A DNA stretch of 40,059 nt from Rhodobacteraceae bacterium HLUCCA09. GTDB taxonomy: Bacteria > Pseudomonadota > Alphaproteobacteria > Rhodobacterales > Rhodobacteraceae. The DNA lies in contig LJNT01000146.1 of the NCBI GenBank assembly GCA_001314685.1, positions 1-40,059 of the forward strand, written 5' to 3'. This document shows, piece after piece, positions 8,395 through 17,019 of this stretch (positions within the stretch are counted from its first letter, which is position 1; each line of letters starts with the position of its first letter). The position numbers were made by a program, and so were the translations under genes. Under the pieces are notes generated by a model, which saw nothing but the letters and a program-made list of their open reading frames with translations, was not told where the DNA came from and did no database searches.

Positions 8395-9327
8395 ATGACC
8401 TTCATCGCCAGACGGATCCTCGGACTCGTGCCGATCCTCGTCCTCACATGGACGGCCGTGTTCATCGTCTTCGAACTCATCCCCGGAGATCCGGTCAACC
8501 TGATGCTGGCCGGCGTGCCCGCCTCAGAGGAGGTGATCGCCAACGAGCGCGCCCGTCTCGGCCTCGACCGCCCGCCGCTCGAGCGATACTTCACCTTCCT
8601 CGCCCGCGCCGCGACCGGAGACCTGGGAGAGAGCTTCCGGACCCGGCAGCCGGTGACGAAGATGATTCTCGACCAGCTCGGGCCGACGCTTCAGCTCGCG
8701 GCGGCGGGTCTCGTCGTCGGGCTGACGGTCGGGCTCTTCCTCGGGGTGCTGGCGGGACTGCGGCCGGGCAGCTGGCTCGACACCACCTGCACCTTCACCG
8801 CGCTCGCGGGCAGCTCGCTGCCGAGCTTCTGGACCGGCATGCTGCTGATCTACGTCTTCGGCTCGATGCTGGGCTGGGTGCCGATCGTCGGCAGCGGCTT
8901 CGACGCGCTGATCCTTCCTGCCATCGTCACGGGGCTGTTCATCGCGGGCGACTTCGCGCGCCTCGTGCGCACCTCGATCATCGACGCCAGCCGGCAGGAC
9001 TACATCCGGACCGCGCGCGCCAAGGGCCTCTCCCCGGTCAAGATCGTCGGCAAGCATGCGCTTAGGAACGCGCTGATCCCGCCGGTGACGATGCTTGGCA
9101 TCCAGCTGTCGAACCTGATCGGCGGCGCGGTGGTGACGGAGAACGTCTTCGCACGGCCGGGCCTCGGCACGCTGCTGGTCGACGCGGTGCTGAACAAGGA
9201 CCTGCCGCTCGTGCAGGCGCTCGTGGTCTACACGACCGCGGCCTACCTGGTGATCAACCTGATCATCGACATCCTCTACGGACTGATCGATCCGCGGATC
9301 CGGCATTCGCGGCGGGTGCCGACATGA
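8395..9327 (+). CDS. ABC transporter permease, DppB/OppB type
   Basis: A 310-residue inner-membrane permease. It begins MTFIARRILGLVPILVLTW, the standard first helix of this family, followed by the ELIPGDPV periplasmic motif. It carries about six membrane segments and the EAA-type cytoplasmic loop (DYIRTARAKGL) that docks to the ATPase. The start at 8395 is preferred over an in-frame ATG 57 bases upstream because it gives the canonical N-terminus and follows a GGGGGC ribosome-binding stretch. It overlaps the next permease by ATGA. It forms the heteromeric pore with the DppC-type subunit. No binding-protein gene adjoins; the SBPs at 1394 or 18304 are candidate partners. Confidence 0.93.
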   Translation: MTFIARRILGLVPILVLTWTAVFIVFELIPGDPVNLMLAGVPASEEVIANERARLGLDRPPLERYFTFLARAATGDLGESFRTRQPVTKMILDQLGPTLQLAAAGLVVGLTVGLFLGVLAGLRPGSWLDTTCTFTALAGSSLPSFWTGMLLIYVFGSMLGWVPIVGSGFDALILPAIVTGLFIAGDFARLVRTSIIDASRQDYIRTARAKGLSPVKIVGKHALRNALIPPVTMLGIQLSNLIGGAVVTENVFARPGLGTLLVDAVLNKDLPLVQALVVYTTAAYLVINLIIDILYGLIDPRIRHSRRVPT

Positions 9328-10211
9328 CCGGCGCCGTCACCATCTCCGCCCCCGTCGCGCAGGGCCGCCGCAGCGCCCGCGAGACCTTCCAGCTGCTGCT
9401 GCGCAAGCCGATCGCCGCCGTCGCCGTGGCCGTGCTGGCGATCCTGATCGCCTTCGCCCTTTTCGCGCCGTGGATCGCGCCCTTCGATCCCTCGCGTGCC
9501 GATGTCGGGCCGCGGCTGAGCCCGCCGGGCGCGACGCATCTGCTGGGCACCGACCTGCATGGCCGCGACGTGTTCTCGCGGGTGGTCTGGGGGGCGCGTT
9601 ACTCCCTGCCCGTGGGCGTCGCGACGCTGCTGCTCGGCCTCGTCGCCGGGGGCACGCTGGGGGTGATCCTCGGCTATATCGGCGGCCGGCTGGACGCCAT
9701 CGGCGCGCGCGTCGTGGACGTGCTGCTGGGCTTCCCGGCGATCGTCATGGCGATCATGGTCGTTTCCGTGACCGGCGTCGGCCTCGTCAACGTGGTCATC
9801 GCCGTCGCGATCGCAGATCTTCCGAAGTTCGCCCGGGTGATCCGCGGCGCGACCCTCGTGGCGCGGGAGAACCTCTACGTGGAAAGCGCGCTGGCGATGG
9901 GCGCGCACCCGGTCCGCGTCATGGCGCTGCACGTCCTGCCGGCGATCATGCCGACGGTGATCCTGCTGGGCACGCTCAATCTCGGCAGCGCCATCCTGTC
10001 GACGGCGACGCTGTCGTTCCTTGGCCTCGGCACCCAGCCGCCGGCGCCCGAATGGGGCACGATGCTGAACGACGGGCGCGACTACATCCGCTACGCGCCG
10101 TGGATGATGATCGCGCCGGGCCTCGCGCTGTTCCTCGCCATCATCTCGGTCAACCTGATCGGCGACCGGCTGAACGAGATCATGGACCCGCGCACGCAGG
10201 GGCGGGCATGA
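9324..10211 (+). CDS. ABC transporter permease, DppC/OppC type
   Basis: A 295-residue partner permease. It has the N-terminal OppC_N helix after a short cytoplasmic tail (LAILIAFALFAPWIAPFDP), the family motif HLLGTDLHGRDVFSRVVWGA, about six helices and an EAA loop with ENLYVESALAMGAHPVRVM. It starts at the ATG overlapping the previous stop and ends in an ATGA overlap with the ATPase gene, so the three transporter genes are one coupled unit. It is the second half of the membrane pore for a peptide-like solute. Confidence 0.93.
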   Translation: MTGAVTISAPVAQGRRSARETFQLLLRKPIAAVAVAVLAILIAFALFAPWIAPFDPSRADVGPRLSPPGATHLLGTDLHGRDVFSRVVWGARYSLPVGVATLLLGLVAGGTLGVILGYIGGRLDAIGARVVDVLLGFPAIVMAIMVVSVTGVGLVNVVIAVAIADLPKFARVIRGATLVARENLYVESALAMGAHPVRVMALHVLPAIMPTVILLGTLNLGSAILSTATLSFLGLGTQPPAPEWGTMLNDGRDYIRYAPWMMIAPGLALFLAIISVNLIGDRLNEIMDPRTQGRA

Positions 10212-12058
10212 GCGCCGGCGCGCTGAAGGCCGAGGCGCAGGAAGCGGCGCCGGTCGTCACGGTCGAGGGGCTGTCGGTCAGCTTCGCGGGCGTGCCGGCG
10301 GTGCGCGGCATCGACCTCGCCGTCGCGCCGGGACGGACGCTTGCCGTCGTCGGCGAATCCGGGTCGGGCAAGTCGGTGACGGCCACGGCCATCATGGGCC
10401 TGCTGCCCTTCGCCGGCGGGCGCATCGATGCCGGCCGGATCGACCTGCGCCTGCGGTCGGGCGCGACGGTCGATCTCGCGACGCTGCCCGAGGACAGGAT
10501 GCGCCGCATCCGGGGCGAGGAGGTGGCGATCATCTTCCAGGAGCCGATGACCGCGCTGAACCCTGTCTTCACCATCGGCGACCAGATCATGGAGACGATC
10601 CTCGAGCACCGCCCCGTGGGGCGCCGCGCGGCCCGCGCCGAGGCCCGTCGCCTGCTTGAGCGGGTCCGCCTGCCGGATGCCGAGTCGATGCTCGGCCGCT
10701 ACCCGCACCAGCTGTCGGGGGGCATGCGCCAGCGCGTGGTGATCGCCATGGCGCTGTCCTGCCAGCCCGCGCTGCTGATCGCCGACGAGCCGACCACGGC
10801 GCTCGACGTCACCGTGCAGGCGCAGATCATGAACCTGATCCGCGACCTGCAGGAGGAAACCGGCGCGGCGGTGATCTTCATCACCCACGACATGGGCGTC
10901 GTGGCCGAGATGGCCGACGACGTGCTGGTCCTGCATGACGGGCGCATGGTGGAGACGGGGCCGGTCGGGCGCATCTTCGCCGCGCCGGGACATCCCTACA
11001 CGAAGATGCTGCTCTCGGCGGTGCCGCGGCTCGGCAGCTTCCAGGACGATCCGCTGCCGCAGCGGCGTCCCGTCTCGATCATGGAGGGCGGACGGGTGCG
11101 CGAGGTCGGCGAGGCGGGCAGCCAGGACACCGTGCAGGCCGACCGCACGCTGCTGCGCCTCGACGGGCTCTGCGCCCGCTTCGACGTGGCGCACAACCTG
11201 CTGGGCCGGCCGACGCATCGCGTCCACGCCGTCGAGGGCGTCAGCTTCGACATCCATCCCGGCGAGACGCTGGCGCTGGTGGGCGAGTCGGGCAGCGGCA
11301 AGTCGACCGTGGGCAAGGCGATCCAGCAGATCCTGCGGCCGAGCGAGGGCACGATCACCTTCGAGGGGCGCGCCTATGCCGGCATGACCGAGCGCGAGCG
11401 GCGCCAGCTCAAGCGCGAGGTGCACACGATCTTCCAGGAGCCGCTGGCCTCGCTGAACCCGCGCCGCACCGTGGGCGCGAGCATCTCCGAACCCATCCGC
11501 ATCCATGGGCTGATGTCGGGCGAGGACGCCATCGGCGAGCGCGTCGGGTCGCTGCTGGAGAAGGTCGGGCTGAAGCGGAGCCACGCGAACCTCTACCCGC
11601 ACCAGTTCTCGGGCGGGCAGCGGCAGCGCATCTGCATCGCCCGCGCGCTGGCCTCGCAGGCGCGGCTGGTCGTGGCCGACGAGGCCGTCTCGGCGCTCGA
11701 CGTCTCGATCCAGGCGCAGATCGTGCAGCTCCTGATGGCGCTGCAGGCCGAGCACGGGCTGAGCTTTCTCTTCATCAGCCACGACATGGCGGTGGTCGAG
11801 GAGATGGCCCACCGCGTGGCCGTCATGTATCTCGGCCAGATCGTCGAGATCGGGCCGCGCCAGTCGGTGATCGGCAATCCGCAGCACGCGTATACGAGGA
11901 AGCTCCTCGCCTCGGCGCCGGTGCCCGAGCCGGGCCGCCATATCGACCGCCGGCTGAACGCGGAGGACGTGCCGAGCCCGATGCGGCCGGTCGGCGATCC
12001 GCCCCGGCGCGTCGCGCTGCGGGAGGTCGCGCCCGGCCACTTCGTCGCCGATGGCTGA
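10208..12058 (+). CDS. Fused double-domain ABC transporter ATPase (DppD-DppF type)
   Basis: A 616-residue protein with two full nucleotide-binding domains, equivalent to DppD and DppF joined as in GsiA or YejF. Walker A motifs (GESGSGKS) occur at residues 49-56 and 359-366. Each half has a Q-loop (FQEP), an ABC signature ([14 protein letters not shown]), a Walker B (LLIADEP, LVVADEA) and an H-loop (ITHDM, ISHDM). In the second half Walker B ends DEA rather than DEP. Each half carries the oligopeptide-type C-terminal tail, but the Cys cluster seen in many single-domain relatives is not apparent. The ATG at 10208 overlaps the permease stop; the longer open frame upstream is a shadow of the permease gene. 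Confidence 0.95.
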   Translation: MSAGALKAEAQEAAPVVTVEGLSVSFAGVPAVRGIDLAVAPGRTLAVVGESGSGKSVTATAIMGLLPFAGGRIDAGRIDLRLRSGATVDLATLPEDRMRRIRGEEVAIIFQEPMTALNPVFTIGDQIMETILEHRPVGRRAARAEARRLLERVRLPDAESMLGRYPHQLSGGMRQRVVIAMALSCQPALLIADEPTTALDVTVQAQIMNLIRDLQEETGAAVIFITHDMGVVAEMADDVLVLHDGRMVETGPVGRIFAAPGHPYTKMLLSAVPRLGSFQDDPLPQRRPVSIMEGGRVREVGEAGSQDTVQADRTLLRLDGLCARFDVAHNLLGRPTHRVHAVEGVSFDIHPGETLALVGESGSGKSTVGKAIQQILRPSEGTITFEGRAYAGMTERERRQLKREVHTIFQEPLASLNPRRTVGASISEPIRIHGLMSGEDAIGERVGSLLEKVGLKRSHANLYPHQFSGGQRQRICIARALASQARLVVADEAVSALDVSIQAQIVQLLMALQAEHGLSFLFISHDMAVVEEMAHRVAVMYLGQIVEIGPRQSVIGNPQHAYTRKLLASAPVPEPGRHIDRRLNAEDVPSPMRPVGDPPRRVALREVAPGHFVADG

Positions 12059-12078
12059 CAGGGCGGCGGTGCCGCCGG

Positions 12079-12453
12079 TCAGAGCCGGCGTCGGCCCGCC
12101 TGCCGCGCGCGGACCTGCGCGAGGGATCGCGCGTCGAACAGCGGCCCGGGATCGGGCGGGCCCGACATCGCCAACTCCCGCAGCAGCGGCTGCACCGCTG
12201 CCGAGCCGTAATAGGCGTCCGTCAGCGCCCCCAGCGCGGCGCGGAAGGCTGGCGGATGCCTCGCCTCGAAGGCGCGCACCGCTTCCCACGCCCCGGCGCC
12301 CGGACGGGAGGCGACCCGCCCGGCCAGCGCCGCCAGCCCCGGCTGCGCGAAGGCGCGCAGGATGGCCGCGCGCGGCACCGCCCGCGACGCGGCCGGCCAG
12401 CGCCCGTCGCCCGGCAGCAGCAGGTCGGCGAGGATGTCGAGCGGATCGGTCAT
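12079..12453 (-). CDS. Small protein resembling gluconate 2-dehydrogenase subunit 3
   Basis: A 124-residue protein read from ATG 12453: MTDPLDILADLLLPGDGRWPAA, ending in a segment with FRAALGALTDAYYGSAAVQPLL. The DILADLLLPGDG opening and the late YYG-x-x-x-V segment resemble the small subunit (subunit 3) that accompanies membrane GMC-type dehydrogenases. The neighbouring divergent gene at 12608 is exactly such a GMC flavoenzyme, with a 154-base gap. No Tat or Sec signal is visible, unlike classical subunit 3, which is exported with its partner. The longer open frame upstream of the ATG lacks protein character. It ends 20 bases from the convergent ATPase gene. The assignment rests mainly on context and a weak motif. 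Confidence 0.55.
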   Translation of the reverse strand: MTDPLDILADLLLPGDGRWPAASRAVPRAAILRAFAQPGLAALAGRVASRPGAGAWEAVRAFEARHPPAFRAALGALTDAYYGSAAVQPLLRELAMSGPPDPGPLFDARSLAQVRARQAGRRRL

Positions 12454-12607
12454 CTCGGCGGTCCCGATGGCGGCGTCGCCCGGTGCGGTGGCGGCCGGGC
12501 ATGCGGGGATACTGCGCGGCGCGGAGGGACGGGGCAAGTCCCCGGCCGCGCTCTTCGCGCACGCGCGGCGCCGGCGCGGCGCGCCCGGTCGCGGCGGGCG
12601 GGGTGGC

Positions 12608-14242
12608 ATGACCGACCTCGCGGCCGACGTGGCGGTGATCGGGTCCGGCCCCTCGGGCGCGACGCTCGCCTGCCGGCTCGCCGAGGCGGGCATCGACGTG
12701 CTCGTGCTGGAGCGGGGCGGCTGGATCGACCACGACGCGCTGGCGCGCGACGCGCCCGACTGGGAGCTGCGCCGCCGCGGCCCGCTCAACGCCAATCCCA
12801 ACATCCGGCGCGCCCCCGCGGACGATCCCGTGGACGATGCCGACAGCCCGATCAAGCCGATGATCGGCAACGCGGTGGGCGGCGGCTCGGTCTGGTGGTC
12901 GGCGCATGTTCCGCGCTTCCGGCCCGAGGATTTCCGGGTGGGCAGCCTCGACGGCGTCGGCGCGGACTGGCCGCTGGACCATGGCGACCTCGCCCCGCAC
13001 TACGCCGAGGTCGAAGCGATGTGGGGCGTGGCCCGGGTCCCCGGCGACCCGTCCGCCGGGCCCGGGCAGACCGGCCCGCATGCGCCGATGCCGACGATCG
13101 GCGCGCATGGCAGGCGCGTCGCCGCCGCCTTCGACCGGCTGGGCTGGCACTGGTGGCCGGTCGACCTCGTCGTCGGCCGTAGTGGCGGCGCGGCGGGAGA
13201 AGCCCGCTGCACCCATATCGGGCCCTGCGATCTGGGCTGCCCCGCGCGCATCCGCTCCGGCGCCGACACCGGCATCCTCGGCCGCGCGCTGGCGGCCGGC
13301 GCACGGCTCGAGACCGGGATCCGCGTCCTGCGGCTGGAGAGCGCCGGCGACCGCGTTACCGCCGCGCTCTGCCGGCGCGGCGCGGAGCAGGAGGTGCGCG
13401 TCGAGGCGAAGACCTACGTGCTGGCCGCGAACGGGCTCGGCACGCCGCGGCTGCTGCTGCTGTCGGCCTCGCCGGACTGGCCCGACGGTCTCGCCAACGG
13501 CTCGGGCCTCGTCGGCCGCGGCCTGATGCTGCACCCCTACGGACGGGCCGACGGGCTGTTCGACGCGCCGCTCGGCGGCTGGGCGCCGGGGGAGAGCGCC
13601 GGCATCGTCTCCTTCGAGTTCCTGCCCACCTGGCCCGGGCGCGGCTTCGTCCGCGGGCTGAAGCTGCAGCTGACGCCCGGCCCGCCGCCGGCGGCGCTCG
13701 CCCGCGGCGCGGTCACCGGGCGGCCGCTGCCCTGGGGACCGGGGCATCACGCCGCCTTCGAGCGGGTCTTCGACCGGATGCTCGGGATGACCGTCTGTGC
13801 CGAGGACCTCGCCGAGGACCACAACCGGGTGACGCTCTCCGCCCGGCTGCGCGACCGCGACGGCCTGCCCGCGGCGCGCATGGTCTACCGCCTCTCCGAC
13901 AACAGCCGCCGCGCGCTCGACTTCGGGCTCGACCGCGCCGCGGAGGTCCTGCGCGAAGCCGGCGCGACGGCCTGCTTCCGGACGCCGCTGCGCGACCAGG
14001 CCGGCTTTCACCTGATGGGGACGGCCCGGATGGGCACCGACCCGGCGCGATCGGTCGTCGATTCGCACGGCCGCTGCCACGAGGTCGCGAATCTGGTCGT
14101 CGCGGATGCGAGCGCCTTCGTGACGGCCTCCTGCGTAAACCCGACGGCCACGGCGCAGGCACTCGCCCTGAGGGCTGCCGATCGTCTGATCTCCGCACGA
14201 AAAACGGGGCCGGCCGGTGATTGCCGATTGTATTACAAATAG
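12608..14242 (+). CDS. GMC family FAD-dependent oxidoreductase
   Basis: A 544-residue flavoenzyme of the family that oxidises alcohols, sugars and polyols. The FAD-binding GSGPSG is at residues 12-17, with the Glu that binds the ADP ribose at the end of the second strand (VLVLERGG). The NAVGGGSVWWSAHVPRF segment matches the GMC signature region. The catalytic pair is H468 in GFHLMGTARMG and N511 in CVNPTATAQ. A Cys-containing stretch (GPCDLGCPA) is typical of the gluconate or sorbitol dehydrogenase-like branch. The start follows a G-rich stretch. Its last five codons plus stop overlap the operator-like site of the next operon. With the divergent small protein it may form a two-subunit dehydrogenase. 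Confidence 0.9.
   Translation: MTDLAADVAVIGSGPSGATLACRLAEAGIDVLVLERGGWIDHDALARDAPDWELRRRGPLNANPNIRRAPADDPVDDADSPIKPMIGNAVGGGSVWWSAHVPRFRPEDFRVGSLDGVGADWPLDHGDLAPHYAEVEAMWGVARVPGDPSAGPGQTGPHAPMPTIGAHGRRVAAAFDRLGWHWWPVDLVVGRSGGAAGEARCTHIGPCDLGCPARIRSGADTGILGRALAAGARLETGIRVLRLESAGDRVTAALCRRGAEQEVRVEAKTYVLAANGLGTPRLLLLSASPDWPDGLANGSGLVGRGLMLHPYGRADGLFDAPLGGWAPGESAGIVSFEFLPTWPGRGFVRGLKLQLTPGPPPAALARGAVTGRPLPWGPGHHAAFERVFDRMLGMTVCAEDLAEDHNRVTLSARLRDRDGLPAARMVYRLSDNSRRALDFGLDRAAEVLREAGATACFRTPLRDQAGFHLMGTARMGTDPARSVVDSHGRCHEVANLVVADASAFVTASCVNPTATAQALALRAADRLISARKTGPAGDCRLYYK
14228..14238. promoter_or_regulatory. Putative GntR/FCD operator, site 3 (inside the GMC gene end)
   Basis: TTGTATTACAA is a perfect palindrome, TTGTA and TACAA around one base. 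It encodes Leu-Tyr-Tyr-Lys just before the TAG of the GMC gene and lies 48 bases before the SDR start at 14286, where it would control the SDR-amidohydrolase operon. Confidence 0.55.
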
Positions 14243-14285
14243 TCAATGCTACGCTGGTGCGGTCGGGTTGGACCGGGGGATCTGG

Positions 14286-15038
14286 ATGCGACTGAAGGGC
14301 AAGGTGGCCGTCATCACCGGAGGTGCGGGCGGGATGGGACGCGCGACCGCGTGCCTGTTCGCGCGCGAGGGTGCGCGCGTCGTCGTCGGCGACGTCGACG
14401 AGGCCGCGGGCGCGGGCCTTGCCGACGAGCCGGGCGAGATCCTGTTCCAGCGCTGCGACGTCAGCCGCGAGGGCGATATTGCGGCGCTGATCGCCACCGC
14501 CGAGGACAGCTTCGGCAGGCTCGACACGATCTTCAACAACGCCGGGATCGAGCAGCCCGTCACGCCAACGCAGGACGTCTCCGAGGCGTTGTTCGACCGC
14601 GTGACCGGCATCAACCTGAAGGGCACCTTCTTCGGGATGAAGCACGCGCTGCCGGCGCTGCTGCGCGCGGGTGGCGGCACCATCGTCAACAACTCCTCGG
14701 TCAGCGCCTTCGCCAATGTGGGCGGCAACGTCTCCTACGCCGCCTCCAAGGGGGCGGTGATGTCGATGACCCGCGTGGTGGCAATCGAGTACGCCCGCCG
14801 CAACATCCGCTGCAACGCGATCAATCCCGGCGTGATCGACACGCCGATGAACCAGCGCAACAAGGCCATCGCCGAGGACCCCGAGGCGGTCGAGGCGCGC
14901 TGGAGCGAGATCACGCCCATGGGGCGCATGGGCACCGGCGACGAGATCGCCGAGGCGGTCCTGTTCCTCGCCTCCGGGGCGTCGTCCTTCGTCACCGGCG
15001 TCGGTCTGCTGGTCGATGGCGGGAGGGTGGCGACATGA
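14286..15038 (+). CDS. SDR family oxidoreductase (glucose 1-dehydrogenase-like)
   Basis: A 250-residue classical SDR. The cofactor loop TGGAGGMG is at residues 11-18, NNAG is present, and the catalytic pair is Y151 and K155 in YAASK, with the catalytic Ser in NNSSVSA. D39 in VGDVDE after the second strand favours NAD. The C-terminus GVGLLVDGGRVAT is the standard SDR end. ATG 14286 is chosen with GGGGGAT 6 bases upstream; an earlier in-frame start would overlap the operator-like site. It is the first gene of a coupled set of four with ATGA overlaps. It probably oxidises a secondary alcohol in the pathway. Confidence 0.9.
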   Translation: MRLKGKVAVITGGAGGMGRATACLFAREGARVVVGDVDEAAGAGLADEPGEILFQRCDVSREGDIAALIATAEDSFGRLDTIFNNAGIEQPVTPTQDVSEALFDRVTGINLKGTFFGMKHALPALLRAGGGTIVNNSSVSAFANVGGNVSYAASKGAVMSMTRVVAIEYARRNIRCNAINPGVIDTPMNQRNKAIAEDPEAVEARWSEITPMGRMGTGDEIAEAVLFLASGASSFVTGVGLLVDGGRVAT

Positions 15039-15754
15039 CCGGGCGCCTCGCGGACCGGGTCTGCGTCGTGACCGGCGCGGCGCGGGGCATCGGCCGGGCC
15101 GTGGCGCGCGCCTACGCGGCGGAGGGCGCGGAGGTGCATGCCCTCGACCTGCGCGCGGACGAGATCGAGAGCGGCGGCGGGGTGGCGGCGCACGCGCTCG
15201 ACCTCGCCGATGCCGCGGCGGTGGCGGAGGTCTTTTTCCGGATCGAGCGCGACGCAGGCCGGATCGACGTGCTGGTGAACAATGCCGGCATCATCTTCTT
15301 CAAGCCGATCGAGGAGACGAGCGTCGCGGACTGGGACAGGCTGATGGCCGTCAACCTGCGCGGCGCCTTCCTGTGCGCGCGCGCGGTCGCGCCGGGCATG
15401 AAGGCGCGGCGCCGCGGCGCGATCCTCAACCTCTCCTCGAACGCGGGCGTGAAGGGCGGCGACAACGAAAGCGCCTACTGCGCGTCGAAATTCGGCATCG
15501 AGGGGCTCTCGCGCGCGCTCGCCGTGGAATTCCGGTCCTATAACGTCTCCGTCAACTCGGTCACGCCGGGCCACCCCGTGCATACCGCGATGAGCGAGAC
15601 GACCTACGGCGCCGAACAGCGCCGTGTCTGGAAGGACCCGTCGGAACTCGCGCCGGCCTTCGTCCATCTCGCGCTGCAGGACGCGCAGGGGATCAACGAC
15701 CGGTACGTGCGCGCCTGGGATCTCGCCTGCGAGCTCCGGGAGGGGGCGGAATGA
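15035..15754 (+). CDS. SDR family oxidoreductase
   Basis: A 239-residue classical SDR with TGAARGIG at residues 13-20, NNAG, and Y148 and K152 in YCASK. After TPG it has HTAMSETTY, closely matching the HTPMSERNY of the SDR at 4086, and both continue with a shared LAPAF segment. They are paralogues of one subfamily that lacks the usual GG-ending C-terminus. It overlaps both neighbours by ATGA and so is expressed with the amidohydrolases. The substrate is not known. Confidence 0.9.
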   Translation: MTGRLADRVCVVTGAARGIGRAVARAYAAEGAEVHALDLRADEIESGGGVAAHALDLADAAAVAEVFFRIERDAGRIDVLVNNAGIIFFKPIEETSVADWDRLMAVNLRGAFLCARAVAPGMKARRRGAILNLSSNAGVKGGDNESAYCASKFGIEGLSRALAVEFRSYNVSVNSVTPGHPVHTAMSETTYGAEQRRVWKDPSELAPAFVHLALQDAQGINDRYVRAWDLACELREGAE

Positions 15755-17019
15755 AGGTGATCGCGGCCGACCTCGTGCTCGATGGAACGGGCGGCGCGCT
15801 GGAGAAGGGCGCGGTCATCCTCGACGGCGCTCGGATCGCGGGCGTGGGGCGGCAGGCGGATATCGGCCGGCCCGAGGGGGCCGAGGTGATCGAGACGCCC
15901 CCCGGCGCGACTCTCCTGCCCGGGCTGATCGACGCCCATGTCCATCTCGCCTATTCGGGCGTGCCGAACCGGCGCCGGATGATCGCCGAGGCGATGGACC
16001 AGTCCTACCCGCAGGTGGCGCTGCGCGCCGCGCGGCGGGCGCGCGACAGCCTCCTGCACGGGATGACGGCGCTGCGCGACATGGCGGCCCCCGGCGGCAT
16101 CGCCATCGACCTCGCCGCCGCGGTGGCGCAGGGCGACGTGGTCGGCCCGCGCATCCTGGCCTGCGGGCGCGGCCTGACCGTCACCGGCGGGCACATGGAC
16201 AACGCGCCCTTCCCCGATCACACGCAGGCGCGTGGCATGCATCACCCCTGCGACGGCGCCGACGGCTTCCGCAAGGGCGTCCGCGTCGAGGCCAGGCGCG
16301 GGGCGGGATTCATCAAGATCAACTCCTGCGTGGGTCTGCACAACCGCCCCGGAACCTGGTGGCGCCCGGAGATGACGGTGGCCGAGATGGAGGCCGCGGC
16401 CGAGGAGGCGCATGCGCAGGGGCTCACGGTCGCCGCCCACACCTCGGGCGGGCCGCCGCTGACCGATACCGTGCGCGCCGGCATCGACTGCGTCGAGCAC
16501 GCCCACTGGATCGACGACGACTGCATCGAGGAGATGGTCGCGCGCGGCACCTTCCTCGTGCCCACGCTGCTGGTGAACGAGCGCAGCTTCGAGGTGCCGC
16601 TCGCCGAGCAGGGGCTTGCGCGCGTCTCGCGCTGGTCGGAGGCGGCGCGCGAGGCGAAATGGGTCTCGCTCGCCCGCGCGCGCGCGGCGGGGATTCGGGT
16701 CGGCGCGGGCACCGATGCGGGCTTCATGCTGCCCCATGCCACGATGTTCTGGCGCGAACTGGCGCTGCTCGTGGAGGGCGGGTTCACGCCCGGCGAGGCG
16801 ATCGTCGCCGGGACCTCGGTCAATGCCGACATCCTCGGGATCGAGGCCGGTCGTCTCGCGCCGGGCCGGCTCGCCGACCTGCTGGTCGTCGAGGGCAATC
16901 CGCTGGAGGATATCGGGCTGCTGGGACAGGCCGCGCGGCTGCAGGTGTGGAAGGACGGCGCGCAGGTCGCGGCGGGCGGACGGCTGACCACGACCTGGCC
17001 GCAGGGGCGGGCGGCATGA
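15751..17019 (+). CDS. Prolidase-like amidohydrolase (first of tandem pair)
   Basis: A 422-residue metal-dependent hydrolase of the amidohydrolase superfamily, imidazolonepropionase/Xaa-Pro dipeptidase-like branch. Metal ligands visible: H63 and H65 (DAHVHL), K189 (FIKINS, likely carboxylated), H230 (AAHTSGG), H250 (EHAHWID) and D322 (GTDAGF). An N-terminal beta-sandwich begins LVLDGTGG, and the C-terminal LADLLVVEGNPLEDI closes it, as in the family. Branch members cut C-terminal amino acids from dipeptides, N-acyl or N-carbamoyl amino acids, or open cyclic amides, in the cytoplasm. It overlaps the next gene, a clear paralogue, by ATGA, so the pair arose by duplication and may cover different side chains. 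Confidence 0.92.
   Translation: MKVIAADLVLDGTGGALEKGAVILDGARIAGVGRQADIGRPEGAEVIETPPGATLLPGLIDAHVHLAYSGVPNRRRMIAEAMDQSYPQVALRAARRARDSLLHGMTALRDMAAPGGIAIDLAAAVAQGDVVGPRILACGRGLTVTGGHMDNAPFPDHTQARGMHHPCDGADGFRKGVRVEARRGAGFIKINSCVGLHNRPGTWWRPEMTVAEMEAAAEEAHAQGLTVAAHTSGGPPLTDTVRAGIDCVEHAHWIDDDCIEEMVARGTFLVPTLLVNERSFEVPLAEQGLARVSRWSEAAREAKWVSLARARAAGIRVGAGTDAGFMLPHATMFWRELALLVEGGFTPGEAIVAGTSVNADILGIEAGRLAPGRLADLLVVEGNPLEDIGLLGQAARLQVWKDGAQVAAGGRLTTTWPQGRAA

Noticed and set aside
11890-11895. GTATAC inside the fused ATPase gene as a further operator
   Set aside because: It encodes Ala-Tyr-Thr within the conserved HAYTRKLL segment, is flanked by GC-rich DNA and lacks the second half-site; best seen as chance.
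12065-12076. Short inverted repeat GGCGGTGCCGCC as a terminator
   Set aside because: Only a 5-bp stem with a 2-base loop, common by chance in such GC-rich DNA; not listed as a feature.
10091-14080. A 1329-codon open frame on the minus strand
   Set aside because: It lies antisense to permease, ATPase and GMC genes and is Arg, Asp and His-rich without motifs; it is the usual GC-rich shadow of genes with strong third-position GC bias.
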